Shown piece by piece: positions 16,403 through 24,621 of a DNA stretch of 38,394 bases (within the stretch, counting starts at the first letter, position 1; every line of letters begins with the position of its first letter). The DNA is taken from contig MEUA01000057.1 of NCBI GenBank assembly GCA_001771505.1, positions 1 to 38,394 on the forward strand, written 5' to 3'. The notes below the pieces were generated by a model. That model searched no databases, was not told where the DNA came from, and saw nothing but the letters and a program-made list of their open reading frames with translations. Source of the stretch: a candidate division WOR-1 bacterium RIFOXYB2_FULL_36_35. Its GTDB lineage: Bacteria; Margulisbacteria; WOR-1; XYC2-FULL-46-14; XYC2-FULL-37-10. Made by a program: the position numbers and the translations under genes.

Positions 16403-17222
16403 TCTTTGAGGCCTGATACGAACTTCTGACAAACGGGCCTGAAAAGACTTTAAGTCCGAGTTTTTCCCCTTCTGTTTTATATTCTTCAAAAACAGAAGGA
16501 TCAACAAACCGTTCTGGCTTAGCATGATTTCTTGATGGAGGAAGGTACTGTCCGATTGTTACAATATCACAGCTTACCGATTTTAACTCTTGAAGCAAGT
16601 CAAAAACTTCTCCATCCGTCTCCCCCAACCCCACCATAAATCCGGATTTAACATACAGCCTGGAATTTAACTCTTTTGCTCTCTTTAAAAGCTTAAGAGA
16701 TCTTTTATAAATGGCCTGTGGCCTTATTTGTTTGTATAATCTTGGCACAGTCTCAATGTTATGATTCAAAACATAAGGCCCTGCATCTACTATCTTCTTT
16801 AATTCTTCCCATTCTCCGCAAAGATCGGGGATTAAAACTTCAACAGGAAGGGGCTTTAATTCTTCTATAACTCTCACAAATTGTGAGGCGCCATAATCTG
16901 GGAGGTCATCCCTGGTTACAGATGTTACAACAACATAATTTAATCCCAGTTTTTTAACAGCCTCTGCAATTTTTTCAGGTTCATCAGGATCTGGAGGAAA
17001 AAGTGTCCCTTTTTTAACGCCGCAAAATGCGCAGGTTCTTGTGCAAATATCCCCTAAAATCATAAAGGTCAAAGTATTGCGGGAAAAACATTCTCCTAAA
17101 TTCGGACACTTTGCAGATTCACAAACAGTATGAATTGATTCGTCAGAAATGAGGTTTCTTATTTTTGACTGGTTAATCCTTTTGGGAATATTCTTAATTA
17201 AAAACGATGGAAGTTTTGACAC
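16386..17222 (-). CDS. lipA: Lipoyl synthase
   Basis: A 278-residue radical SAM enzyme that inserts two sulfurs into protein-bound octanoyl groups. It has both iron-sulfur signatures: the auxiliary cluster CESAKCPNLGEC (C34, C39, C45) and the radical SAM CxxxCxxC (C60, C64, C67). The serine ligand of the auxiliary cluster is in the C-terminal FVRSSY. The family length is 280-320, so it is complete. The start is GTG 17222. LipB and lipoylated dehydrogenases are not in the window. Confidence 0.97.
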   Translation of the reverse strand: MSKLPSFLIKNIPKRINQSKIRNLISDESIHTVCESAKCPNLGECFSRNTLTFMILGDICTRTCAFCGVKKGTLFPPDPDEPEKIAEAVKKLGLNYVVVTSVTRDDLPDYGASQFVRVIEELKPLPVEVLIPDLCGEWEELKKIVDAGPYVLNHNIETVPRLYKQIRPQAIYKRSLKLLKRAKELNSRLYVKSGFMVGLGETDGEVFDLLQELKSVSCDIVTIGQYLPPSRNHAKPERFVDPSVFEEYKTEGEKLGLKVFSGPFVRSSYQASKIISLR

Positions 17223-17314
17223 GTCTTCTTTTTATTTTATAAACAGGAGGAGATCTAAAATTAACCCCTATCATTCACGGTAAAATCAAAATGCTTGAAA
17301 TTCTTTCTAGCATG

Positions 17315-17353
17315 AATCCCGATTGTCATAATCGGGGCAAAGAATCGGGGTTA
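17315..17353. repeat. Composite palindromic repeat downstream of pilT
   Basis: ATCCCGATTGTCATAATCGG plus a third arm GAATCGGGGTT. The pilT stop codon (TAA, minus strand, 17351-17353) lies in its flank. It may end the pilT transcript. Confidence 0.75.
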
Positions 17354-18430
17354 AAGTCTTCCTGTTCCTTTCATTCTTTTTTCAAGCTCTTCCATGCTGT
17401 GAGCATGATTCATTGCCTCTTCATAAGATATAAGTCCTCCAGAATAAAGGGTTGAAAGAGCAACATCAAGCCCTATCATCCCCTGCTTTGAGCTTGTCTC
17501 CAACACAGAATAAATATCCTGGGTTGTCGCTTTGCGGATTATATTCCTCACCGCTGCATTAGCAATTAAAATCTCTATCGCAGGAACAACCCCCGAGCCA
17601 TCTTTTTTTGGCAAAAGCTGCTGAGCAATAATTCCCTGAAGAACTAAAGACAGCTGAAGCCTAACTTGCGCCTGCTGATGAGGAGGGAAGACATCAATCA
17701 TTCTGTCAATACTTTGCGCGGCATCCGGAGTATGAAGAGTAGATACAACTAAATGCCCAGTCTCGGCAGCTGTAAGCGCGGCCCTAATCGTCTCCAAATC
17801 CCTCATTTCACCAATTAGGATAACATCAGGATCCTGTCTTAAAACAACCTTCAAGGCTCCTTCAAAAGAGTTAGTATCCGCGCCAACCTCCCGCTGTTCA
17901 ACAACGGCTTTTTTGTTAAAATGCATATATTCTATCGGATCTTCGACTGTAATAATATGGCAAGCCTTTGTACTATTTATAATATCTATCATGCTGGCTT
18001 GAGTTGTACTCTTCCCAGATCCTGTAGGCCCTGTAACCAAAACCAACCCTCTTGGAAGCTTGCAAAAATTGGAGACAACCTCCGGAATTCGTAATTCTTT
18101 AAGCGACGGTATTTTAACGGAAATCCTACGGATAGAAACTCCAACATTCCCTCTCTCAAAATGAAGGTTAATACGAAATCTTGAATTATCCAGTTGATAA
18201 GCACAATCAAGTTCTTTGTCCGATTCAAATCTTGTGATTTGTTTATCCTTTAACATTTGATACGCGAGAGTTTTTATACTTTGGGAAGTTAAGACAGGAT
18301 AATCTGTTTTCGTTAAACTCTGGTGTATTCGCATGACAGGCGGCATGTTTACAACAAGCAAAAGGTCGGAAGCCTCCTTTTGGGTCATAAGTTTAAGCAA
18401 TTCTTCGATTTTTAAGTTTGACTCAGCCAT
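17351..18430 (-). CDS. pilT: Type IV pilus retraction ATPase PilT
   Basis: A 359-residue GspE-superfamily ATPase that powers pilus disassembly at the inner membrane. The N-terminal LLKLMTQKEASDLLL is the PilT signature. Walker A GPTGSGKST lies at 134-142, the Asp/His boxes in RQDPDVILIGEMRD, and Walker B-proximal HLVVSTLHTPDAAQSIDR follows. These features favour PilT over the extension motor PilB. The start ATG 18430 gives the family N-terminus. No ribosome-binding site exists, but a TATATT ends 6 bases upstream, so the transcript should be leaderless. It diverges from the prepilin peptidase gene with overlapping promoters. Pilin and assembly genes are not in view. Confidence 0.95.
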   Translation of the reverse strand: MAESNLKIEELLKLMTQKEASDLLLVVNMPPVMRIHQSLTKTDYPVLTSQSIKTLAYQMLKDKQITRFESDKELDCAYQLDNSRFRINLHFERGNVGVSIRRISVKIPSLKELRIPEVVSNFCKLPRGLVLVTGPTGSGKSTTQASMIDIINSTKACHIITVEDPIEYMHFNKKAVVEQREVGADTNSFEGALKVVLRQDPDVILIGEMRDLETIRAALTAAETGHLVVSTLHTPDAAQSIDRMIDVFPPHQQAQVRLQLSLVLQGIIAQQLLPKKDGSGVVPAIEILIANAAVRNIIRKATTQDIYSVLETSSKQGMIGLDVALSTLYSGGLISYEEAMNHAHSMEELEKRMKGTGRL

Positions 18431-18446
18431 GGTGGTAATATATAAT
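18418..18446 (+). promoter_or_regulatory. Sigma-70 promoter of pilD
   Basis: TTGACT (18418-18423), a 17-base spacer and TATAAT (18441-18446). The start codon follows after 9 bases, so the leader is almost absent. It overlaps the pilT start codon and the pilT -10 box on the other strand. Confidence 0.8.
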
Positions 18447-18466
18447 TTCCATACCATGCTTGTCAA
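18437..18466 (-). promoter_or_regulatory. Sigma-70 promoter of pilT, leaderless type
   Basis: TTGACA (18461-18466), an 18-base spacer and TATATT (18437-18442) on the minus strand. Six bases separate the -10 box from ATG 18430, so transcription should begin at or next to the start codon. Its -10 box shares two bases with that of pilD. Confidence 0.8.
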
Positions 18467-19232
18467 CTATTTTATAGTTTTTGTTTTTGGCGCAATTATT
18501 GGAAGTTTCCTCAATGTCTGTATTTATCGTTTGCCTAGAGGAAAAAGCATCGTATGGCCACCTTCATACTGCCCGCATTGCGAAAAAAAAATCCCCTGGC
18601 TTGAAAATTTTCCGATAATAAGCTATTTTTTGCTGAGAGGGAAATGCGGTCGCTGTGATGAAAAAATTTCTGTAAGATACCCTATTGTTGAAGTATTAAC
18701 CGGTTTGTTGTTTCTTTCAGTCCCAGTTATTCTGGGCTTTGGAGTTTGGAGCTTGGAATTTTATTTTTCCGCAGCATTTATCTCCTTCTTAATATTAAAC
18801 TTCTTCTCTGACCTTGAAACCGAATTAATACCTGATTCTCCCATCTATATAATCATATTCATTGGCCTGTTTTACAGCTTTACAAAAGGAGGGATCATAT
18901 CATCGCTAGTAGGAATTATATTAGGGTTCTTTATTCTTTACTCGATAGGATTGTTGGGGAAACTTTTTTACAAAAAAGATGTTTTAGGAGATGGGGATGT
19001 AAAATTAGCAACGGCTTTTGGAGCCTTTTTAGGGTGGCAGGGATTGCTTGTCTCCCTTTTGCTTGGTTACATTATTGGCGGCACAATATCACTTTTTTTA
19101 GTTTTAACAAAAACAAAAACATTAAAAGATTATATCCCATTCGCCCCTTCATTAACATTGGGAGCGCTTATAACTTTGTACTATGGCTCACATATTATTA
19201 ATTTTTATGTTGCCAATTTTTTGTTAAATTGA
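18456..19232 (+). CDS. pilD: Prepilin peptidase / N-methyltransferase (A24)
   Basis: A 258-residue inner-membrane aspartic protease that cleaves and methylates type IV prepilins. It has the N-terminal GAIIGSFLNVCIYRLPRG, two CxxC pairs of the cytoplasmic zinc loop (CPHC and CGRC), and two catalytic aspartates in DLETELIPD and GDGDVKLATAFGAFLGW. About seven or eight membrane segments are visible. ATG 18456 matches the family N-terminus. It is transcribed away from pilT, and DivIC-like and S1-domain genes follow on the same strand. Confidence 0.95.
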   Translation: MLVNYFIVFVFGAIIGSFLNVCIYRLPRGKSIVWPPSYCPHCEKKIPWLENFPIISYFLLRGKCGRCDEKISVRYPIVEVLTGLLFLSVPVILGFGVWSLEFYFSAAFISFLILNFFSDLETELIPDSPIYIIIFIGLFYSFTKGGIISSLVGIILGFFILYSIGLLGKLFYKKDVLGDGDVKLATAFGAFLGWQGLLVSLLLGYIIGGTISLFLVLTKTKTLKDYIPFAPSLTLGALITLYYGSHIINFYVANFLLN

Positions 19233-19238
19233 TAAAAT
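19210..19238 (+). promoter_or_regulatory. Probable promoter before the DivIC-like gene
   Basis: TTGCCA near 19211, a 17-base spacer and TAAAAT ending near 19239, overlapping the end of pilD. The start codon follows 15 bases later with no clear ribosome-binding site. Positions are accurate to a base or two. Confidence 0.5.
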
Positions 19239-19253
19239 TAACTAATTAAAAGC

Positions 19254-19517
19254 ATGAAGTTTAATCTATGGGTAGTTCTACTAAGTTTGTTTTTACTTTA
19301 TTTGCTTTTTGTTATTAGAGAAGACTTGATGCAAAATAAATCTCTTGCAAACGAAAAATTGTGGCTTATCTCTAAATCAGCTTTTTTAACAGGGGAAAAC
19401 GTTGAATTAGTAAAAAAGCTTGAAAACATAAAGCATAAAAATGTTATTGAAAAAATTGCAAGGGAAAAATTAAATCTTGTAAAAAAAAAGGAGATTGCGT
19501 TTAAAATATGCCAATAG
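19254..19517 (+). CDS. Septum formation initiator, DivIC/FtsL/FtsB-like
   Basis: An 87-residue bitopic protein: short N-terminus, one membrane segment (about 4-22), then a coiled-coil region and an IAREKLNLVKKKEIAFKI end, which matches the conserved ARE-LGLV-PGE tail of DivIC/FtsB proteins. These join FtsL and FtsQ/DivIB in the division complex. The following S1-domain gene overlaps it by ten bases, the same neighbour pair as divIC-yabR in Bacillus, which supports the call. Confidence 0.8.
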   Translation: MKFNLWVVLLSLFLLYLLFVIREDLMQNKSLANEKLWLISKSAFLTGENVELVKKLENIKHKNVIEKIAREKLNLVKKKEIAFKICQ

Positions 19518-19903
19518 AAATAGGAAGTGAGATCGAAGGTAAAGTGACTGGAATTACAAAATATGGAGCATTTATCGAGTTAAGTCCCGGGTGTGTAGGG
19601 CTAGTACATATAAGTCAAATTTCTGACACATATGTCTCCAATATTAACGAACACTTAAAAATCGGGGATGTTGTAAAAGTAAAAGTAATGGGGCTTGTAA
19701 AAGAAGGAAAATATGATCTTTCAATAAAAATGGTCGGGAAAAATGTCGTTGCTAGAAAATATCCTAAAAAAGATAAAGATAAACCTCCCCCAGGCTCTTT
19801 TGAAGATAAAATAACAAGGTTTTTAAAAGACAGTGAAGAACGATTACTGGATTTAAAACGTAATATTGAAGGCAAACAAGGGGTAGCAAAAAAGCGTCGA
19901 TAG
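19508..19903 (+). CDS. S1 RNA-binding domain protein, YabR/GSP13-like
   Basis: A 131-residue protein with one S1 domain at about 5-77 (GSEIEGKVTGITKYGAFIEL, GLVHISQIS, IGDVVKVKV). A basic, Lys/Arg-rich tail follows. Proteins of this kind bind ribosomes or mRNA. Overlap with the DivIC-like gene indicates coupled translation. The tRNA-Leu gene begins six bases after the stop codon and may lie on the same transcript. Confidence 0.9.
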   Translation: MPIEIGSEIEGKVTGITKYGAFIELSPGCVGLVHISQISDTYVSNINEHLKIGDVVKVKVMGLVKEGKYDLSIKMVGKNVVARKYPKKDKDKPPPGSFEDKITRFLKDSEERLLDLKRNIEGKQGVAKKRR

Positions 19904-19909
19904 ATATTA

Positions 19910-19996
19910 GCCGCGGTGGTGGAATTGGTAGACACGAGGGACTTAAAATCCCTTGGCCTTAATACGGCTGTGCCGGTTCGATTCCGGCTCGCGGCA
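19910..19996 (+). tRNA. tRNA-Leu (anticodon UAA)
   Basis: An 87-base class II tRNA. The 7-bp acceptor stem GCCGCGG pairs with TCGCGGC (one G-U), and the anticodon arm AGGGA/TCCCT encloses CTTAAAA with anticodon TAA at 19944-19946. There is a long variable arm and the T arm GCCGG-TTCGATT-CCGGC. The discriminator is A, as in tRNA-Leu. The CCA end is not encoded. Confidence 0.97.
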
Positions 19997-20006
19997 AGCT
20001 TTTATA

Positions 20007-21230
20007 CTAAATCTTTGTATCCAAAACACGAGGCTGAATTCCCAACATTTGTGAGGTTTTTAAGCGATTGTTTGAATTTTTTTCTAAAAGCAACTTAATA
20101 AAACCTGTTTCAAACTCTGAATAAACTTCCTCAAGAGGCAGGGAGTGAACATCAGACGAACTTATTAAAATATTCAAAGGCAAATTTTCAGGCTTTATTA
20201 CTGAGTTTTGGCAAATAAGAACAAGCCTATCTAAAACAACTCTCAACTCTTCTATATTGCCAGGCCAGGAATAAGAAGTTAAAATATCTCTTGCCTCTGG
20301 TGAAATCTTTCTTACAAAACTAACATGTTCCCTTAAAGCCTTATCAAAAAAATAATCAAATATCACTGAAATATCAGCAGCCCTGGCCCTTAAAGGTGGG
20401 ATATGAATAATATTTTTCAAAAGTCTATCTTTCAAACTTTTCTCGATATCAAGCTCTTGCTGATTTACAGAACTGCCACATATTAGCCTGGAGGGGATTT
20501 TAACGATTTTATTCTGAAGCGCTCTAGGCAAATATTCTATATTATCTATAAATATCGTTCCCGCTTCTTCTGTAATTCCCGGTTCTCTTCTAATGTCGGC
20601 AACTGTATTGCCACCTACTAAACCAAAAAGCTCTTTTTCTATTAAACTTTGAGGCTTTCTTTCCACCTCAAAAACAATAAAAGGCTTTGTCTCTTTTGAT
20701 TGCTGATGAATATAATGAGCAACCCATTCTTTTTCTACCCCAGGCTCTCCTGAAATTAATATCCAATCATCAGAAAGGGTCATCTCTTCTATTTTTTCAA
20801 TTCCCTTAATAAAAGGAGGAAGACAATCATATTTTGACCCTTCAGCAAAAGCAGATAACATACCCTTACGAATAAGAAGATCTTTGGTTAGTCCTAGTAT
20901 AAAATCAACATCAAAAGGTTTAACAACATAATTAAACGCGCCTAATTTTATAGCCTCAGACGCACGCTGAACATCATTCACAGCTGTTACCATAACAACC
21001 TGCGTTTGAGGGGATAGCTCTTTTAAACGTTTAAGAGTCTCTATCCCGTCCATCCCAGGCATACGAATATCAAGATATGCGACATCAACAGAATGATCGG
21101 CTATTTGCTTGATGGCCCCTTCACCAGAAGCAGCCTGAAGTAAATGATACTTATCACTAAAAATAAGCTTAAAAGACTCACGAATAGAAGTCTCATCGTC
21201 AACAACAAGTATTGTTGATTCCATACTCAT
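20007..21230 (-). CDS. NtrC-like response regulator with degenerate AAA+ domain
   Basis: A 407-residue protein with the NtrC domain order but broken ATPase motifs. The receiver domain (1-120) is intact with phosphoacceptor D54 and KPF. In the AAA+ part, Walker A is GEPGVEKE (161-168) instead of GESGTGKE. The GAFTGA loop is missing (GLVGGNTVADI after ELF, about 201-213), and Walker B reads GTIFIDN (224-230) with the catalytic Glu replaced. A Fis-like HTH remains but stops early (SQMLGIQPRVLDTKI). It should not activate sigma-54 transcription; it may bind DNA or bind intact activators as a phosphorylation-dependent modulator. It follows a small gene after three bases, in an operon with a sigma-54 promoter. 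Confidence 0.88.
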   Translation of the reverse strand: MSMESTILVVDDETSIRESFKLIFSDKYHLLQAASGEGAIKQIADHSVDVAYLDIRMPGMDGIETLKRLKELSPQTQVVMVTAVNDVQRASEAIKLGAFNYVVKPFDVDFILGLTKDLLIRKGMLSAFAEGSKYDCLPPFIKGIEKIEEMTLSDDWILISGEPGVEKEWVAHYIHQQSKETKPFIVFEVERKPQSLIEKELFGLVGGNTVADIRREPGITEEAGTIFIDNIEYLPRALQNKIVKIPSRLICGSSVNQQELDIEKSLKDRLLKNIIHIPPLRARAADISVIFDYFFDKALREHVSFVRKISPEARDILTSYSWPGNIEELRVVLDRLVLICQNSVIKPENLPLNILISSSDVHSLPLEEVYSEFETGFIKLLLEKNSNNRLKTSQMLGIQPRVLDTKI

Positions 21231-21233
21231 CTA

Positions 21234-21557
21234 CTACCTTGCAAATCTATCAATAATAAGTAAAGATTGTTTTCTAAGAACATTATCAGACATTATACCA
21301 TTAACTATTGTCAGAATCATCTTATCTACCCCTTTTGATTTAACAAAAGAAGGCCCAAACTCCGCAGCCAAAGCCATTCTAACTATTTTGATTACGGCAT
21401 TATCAACCGTATCACTTCTCTTTATTTCATTTTTAAGCCCTGCTTCAAAAAACTCAATTTTACCAATTTCCTTCTCTTCAAGCTCTTTTTTATCCGAAAG
21501 AAATGGAAGTATCTCTCTTTTTTGAATCCACTCATGCTCTTGCAGATTTGTATCCAT
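21234..21557 (-). CDS. Unknown small protein upstream of the degenerate regulator
   Basis: About 107 residues from ATG 21557, which has GGAGGTG nine bases upstream; ATG 21563 is too close to that site. The sequence is acidic and lysine-rich, mostly helical, with no membrane segment, and resembles no family I recognise. It is the first gene of the sigma-54 operon and probably works with the regulator that follows, for example as a partner of its receiver domain. That is inference from position only. Confidence 0.7.
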   Translation of the reverse strand: MDTNLQEHEWIQKREILPFLSDKKELEEKEIGKIEFFEAGLKNEIKRSDTVDNAVIKIVRMALAAEFGPSFVKSKGVDKMILTIVNGIMSDNVLRKQSLLIIDRFAR

Positions 21558-21595
21558 AATCATCCACCTCCAAAATATAATCGTACTAAATACTT

Positions 21596-21611
21596 AGCAA
21601 TTATCATGCCA
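21596..21611 (-). promoter_or_regulatory. Sigma-54 promoter of the degenerate-regulator operon
   Basis: On the minus strand TGGCATG-N4-TTGCT, with GG and GC exactly 10 bases apart. The start codon lies about 38 bases further on with a strong ribosome-binding site between. It is the second sigma-54 site in the window. Confidence 0.8.
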
Positions 21612-21748
21612 CAAAAAATATACCAAAACCATCAAGCGAAAGTTATCTTAGCACATATATTTATGCAAAACAAGCAACATAAAATGTGCATTCCTCTCTT
21701 TTTTCCACCAAATCCTATCCACATTTTTTTCGCATATAAATAGCAAAA

Positions 21749-21826
21749 ATTTCACCCCGATTGCAAAAACTGTCATTACGCAACAAGCCCAATTTCTGGT
21801 TTTACCGTGAATAATCGGGGTTCATA
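21749..21826. repeat. Chimeric repeat: split palindrome with dispersed-repeat fragment
   Basis: The half-palindrome ACCCCGATT (21754-21762) runs directly into TGCAAAAACTGTCATTACGC and on through AACAAGCCC (to 21790), the reverse of the dispersed repeat at 3544. A third arm TGAATAATCGGGGTTCA follows at 21808-21824. The region 21564-21900 otherwise holds the sigma-54 promoter and no gene. Confidence 0.65.
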
Positions 21827-21900
21827 TGACTTACTATGAACAACGGAATGATCAAGAAAAAATGTTAGAGGAGAGGGTCTTGGACTTTTTTATCATTGCT

Positions 21901-22761
21901 TCAAATTATCAATTTATCGGAAAAATTATACAGCTTAAGAGCCTTTTCCATATTCAAAAAACAAGCTTCTTTTGGTATCATTCCGACAAGTTCAGATTCT
22001 ATAATAGTTACTTTATATTCATAAGCCCATTTTTCAATCCATTCAAAGACCCTTTTCAAAGAGGTTTCTCTGTGATCAACCAAATTTACAGATACTTGAG
22101 TCCTCTCCTTACTTTCAAGCGACAACCCTAAGGCCCTAACCCCCTTTAATCCACCGCTCTTTTCTCTAATATTTTTTGCTATTGACTGGGCTATAGTTAA
22201 ATCTTCTGTGTCTAAATTAACATTAAAAGCTATCAAAAAACTGCGTGCCCCTACAGCCGTGGCTCCGGCTGTAACATGCAACCCTTTCCCTTCATCGGGT
22301 TGCCTATGAGGCAAAGCAACCTCTCTTTGCAGCTCAATAAATCCCCCTTTCCTAACATAAGGCAAATCCCTTCTTTCCAAAATTTTAGCCGCATAGCCAT
22401 AATAATAAACAGGAAGATTTAATTCCTTCCAAAGTTTTTTACCTAAAAGCCTGGCTGCTTTTATCGCGTCTTCCATAGTAGCGTCTTTATACGGAACAAA
22501 AGGGATAACATCAACTACTCCAATATAAGGATGAACTCCAACGTGGTCTCGGATATCCAGAAGCTGCATAGCCATTTCTGTCATATCAAAAGCGGCTTTA
22601 ACAACATCATTTAAACCGCCAAAAAAAGTTATAACTGACCTATTATGATCAGGATCGACGTGAATATTTTTCACATCCACAGTTTTTATTGCAGAGATAA
22701 TTTGTCTTAAAAGTTCTTCATCCCGCCCCTCTGATAAATTGGGAACACATTCTAACAACAT
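21901..22761 (-). CDS. ftcD: Glutamate formimidoyltransferase (FtcD N-terminal type)
   Basis: A 286-residue formiminotransferase without the cyclodeaminase domain. Motifs include ECVPNLSEGRD, HVDPDHNRSV and DHVGVHPYIGVVDVIPFVP, corresponding to the substrate and folate pocket. The family transfers the formimino group of formiminoglutamate to tetrahydrofolate in histidine breakdown. No histidine-degradation genes are near, so it may act in another one-carbon reaction such as 5-formyl-THF removal. A GGGGGT site precedes ATG 22761. Confidence 0.9.
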   Translation of the reverse strand: MLLECVPNLSEGRDEELLRQIISAIKTVDVKNIHVDPDHNRSVITFFGGLNDVVKAAFDMTEMAMQLLDIRDHVGVHPYIGVVDVIPFVPYKDATMEDAIKAARLLGKKLWKELNLPVYYYGYAAKILERRDLPYVRKGGFIELQREVALPHRQPDEGKGLHVTAGATAVGARSFLIAFNVNLDTEDLTIAQSIAKNIREKSGGLKGVRALGLSLESKERTQVSVNLVDHRETSLKRVFEWIEKWAYEYKVTIIESELVGMIPKEACFLNMEKALKLYNFSDKLII

Positions 22762-22775
22762 ATACTACCCCCAGG

Positions 22776-22815
22776 TTAACCCCGATTATTAACCCCTATT
22801 AGGAAATCGGGGTTA
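22776..22815. repeat. Composite palindromic repeat between ftcD and ftsH
   Basis: AACCCCGATTATTAACCCC followed by TATTAGGAAATCGGGGTTAA. The ftsH stop codon (TAA, minus strand, about 22813-22815) lies in the right flank. Confidence 0.75.
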
Positions 22816-24621
22816 ATTTACAGGCGGTAAAGAGAGCTCTTTTAAAACATTTTCCAAGGTTTCTCCTTCAAGTGTCTCTTTTTCTATTAAAACTTTTGCA
22901 ATATTATCAACATGGTCGCGGTTATAAGTTAAAATCTCTTTAGTGCTTTTATAACATTCATTTATAATTGTTTCAACTTCATGATCTATTTCATCCGCAG
23001 TCGTCTCTCCATAATCCTTCATCTCGGCAATATCCCGCCCCAAAAATATTTGATGATCTTTTCGTCCAAAAGTCCTTGGCCCAAGGTTGCTCATTCCGAA
23101 TTCGCAAACCATTTTTTTTGCAAGATCAGTGGCACGTTCCAAATCATTATGCGCGCCTGATGTCACCTCATTAAAAATAATCTCTTCCGCAACACGCCCT
23201 CCCAACAATACCTTTATTTCATCCAATACTTGACTTTTAGATATAAGATATTTATCTTCAATGGGAAGAGCAAGGGTATATCCAAGCGCCATACCCCTTG
23301 GAAGAATTGAAATTTTATGAACAGGATCAGCATGCGGCAATACTTTCGACATAAGGGCATGTCCAACTTCATGATGAGCTATAATATTCTTTTCTTTATC
23401 AGAAATTGCACGGCTCTTTTTTTCAGGCCCGGCCATAACCCTATCAATTGCTTCCTCAACTTCTATCATTGTAATTTGCGTCTTTTCAGAACGGGCCGCA
23501 AGAATCGCCCCTTCATTTAATATGTTTTCAAGATCCGCGCCCGTAAATCCGGGAGTCCTTCTTGCTACAACATTTAGATCGACATCATTTGCCAATGGTT
23601 TCCCTCTAGCATGAATTTTTAGTATCGCAACCCTCCCATTAAGGTCGGGTTTATCCAAAATCACCCTTCTATCAAAACGCCCAGGACGCAAAAGGGCAGG
23701 ATCTAAAATATCGGGTCTGTTTGTAGCCGCAATAACTATCACATTCGTTTTTGGATCAAAGCCATCCATTTCAACCAAAAGCTGATTTAATGTCTGTTCC
23801 CTCTCATCATGCCCTCCACCCAATCCAGCCCCCCTATGTCGGCCCACAGCATCTATTTCATCCATAAATATAATAGAAGGTGTAACCTTTTTTGCCTGCT
23901 TAAAAACCGCTCTAACGCGAGAAGCTCCAACACCAACAAACATTTCCACAAAATCAGAACCAGAAATAGTCAAAAACGGAACACCTGCTTCACCAGCAAT
24001 AGCGCGGGCAAGAAGAGTCTTTCCTGTTCCAGGAGCGCCAACAAGTAATAGTCCCTTTGGCATCTTGGCGCCAAGTTTTTGATATTTTTGCGGATTCTTT
24101 AAAAAATCAACAATCTCTTTCAGCTCATCTTTAGCCTCATCAACTCCGGCAACATCGGCAAATGTGACATCCGCTTTTTTTTCAAGAGATTTCGCTGGGG
24201 ACCGTCCAAACGACATTGCCTGATTATTGGCAGATTGAGCCTGCCGCAAAAGAAGCCACCATAAAAAAGCAAAAAAGAGAAGAGGAAGAAGTATTTGCGC
24301 GAGCAGTCCAAAGAGCCAATTATTTTCCATTGGAGGTTCAACTTTTATATCTACATTTTTCTCTCTCAAGCTTGAAATCAAGTTAGGATAGTTGACAGCC
24401 CGGGTTTTAAATTCTTTTTTATCTTTTAATATCCCTGAAATATCTTCTCCTGATATTTTTATAGACTTTATTTCATTTTTATCAACACGGTTTAAAAAAT
24501 CAGAGAAACTTAATTCTTCAGCCTTCTGTGGCACAGGAAAAACCGGAAATAAAATCATTAATATAAGAATCCCTATCAATGTCCAAAATATAAAACTCGA
24601 CCAATTAAATTTATCTTTCAT
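22813..24621 (-). CDS. ftsH: ATP-dependent zinc metalloprotease FtsH
   Basis: A complete 602-residue inner-membrane AAA+ protease that degrades misfolded membrane proteins and regulators. Two membrane segments (about 10-29 and 101-124) flank an outer domain. The AAA+ module has Walker A GAPGTGKT (195-202), Walker B IIFMDEID (250-257) and the second region of homology with [18 protein letters not shown]. The zinc site HEVGH lies at 417-421 (usual form HEAGH). A GGAGGAG site precedes ATG 24621, which lies within the end of mazG (11-base overlap), so translation is probably coupled. Confidence 0.97.
   Translation of the reverse strand: MKDKFNWSSFIFWTLIGILILMILFPVFPVPQKAEELSFSDFLNRVDKNEIKSIKISGEDISGILKDKKEFKTRAVNYPNLISSLREKNVDIKVEPPMENNWLFGLLAQILLPLLFFAFLWWLLLRQAQSANNQAMSFGRSPAKSLEKKADVTFADVAGVDEAKDELKEIVDFLKNPQKYQKLGAKMPKGLLLVGAPGTGKTLLARAIAGEAGVPFLTISGSDFVEMFVGVGASRVRAVFKQAKKVTPSIIFMDEIDAVGRHRGAGLGGGHDEREQTLNQLLVEMDGFDPKTNVIVIAATNRPDILDPALLRPGRFDRRVILDKPDLNGRVAILKIHARGKPLANDVDLNVVARRTPGFTGADLENILNEGAILAARSEKTQITMIEVEEAIDRVMAGPEKKSRAISDKEKNIIAHHEVGHALMSKVLPHADPVHKISILPRGMALGYTLALPIEDKYLISKSQVLDEIKVLLGGRVAEEIIFNEVTSGAHNDLERATDLAKKMVCEFGMSNLGPRTFGRKDHQIFLGRDIAEMKDYGETTADEIDHEVETIINECYKSTKEILTYNRDHVDNIAKVLIEKETLEGETLENVLKELSLPPVN

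Noticed and set aside
20007-21230. Calling the degenerate NtrC-like gene a pseudogene
   Set aside because: The frame is intact, the receiver core is preserved, and it lies in an operon with a consensus sigma-54 promoter and normal translation signals, so loss of function as a whole is not shown.
21826-22131. Plus-strand reading frame opposite the end of ftcD
   Set aside because: It overlaps a well-supported gene on the other strand and its product (rich in Phe, Tyr and Ile) resembles no protein.
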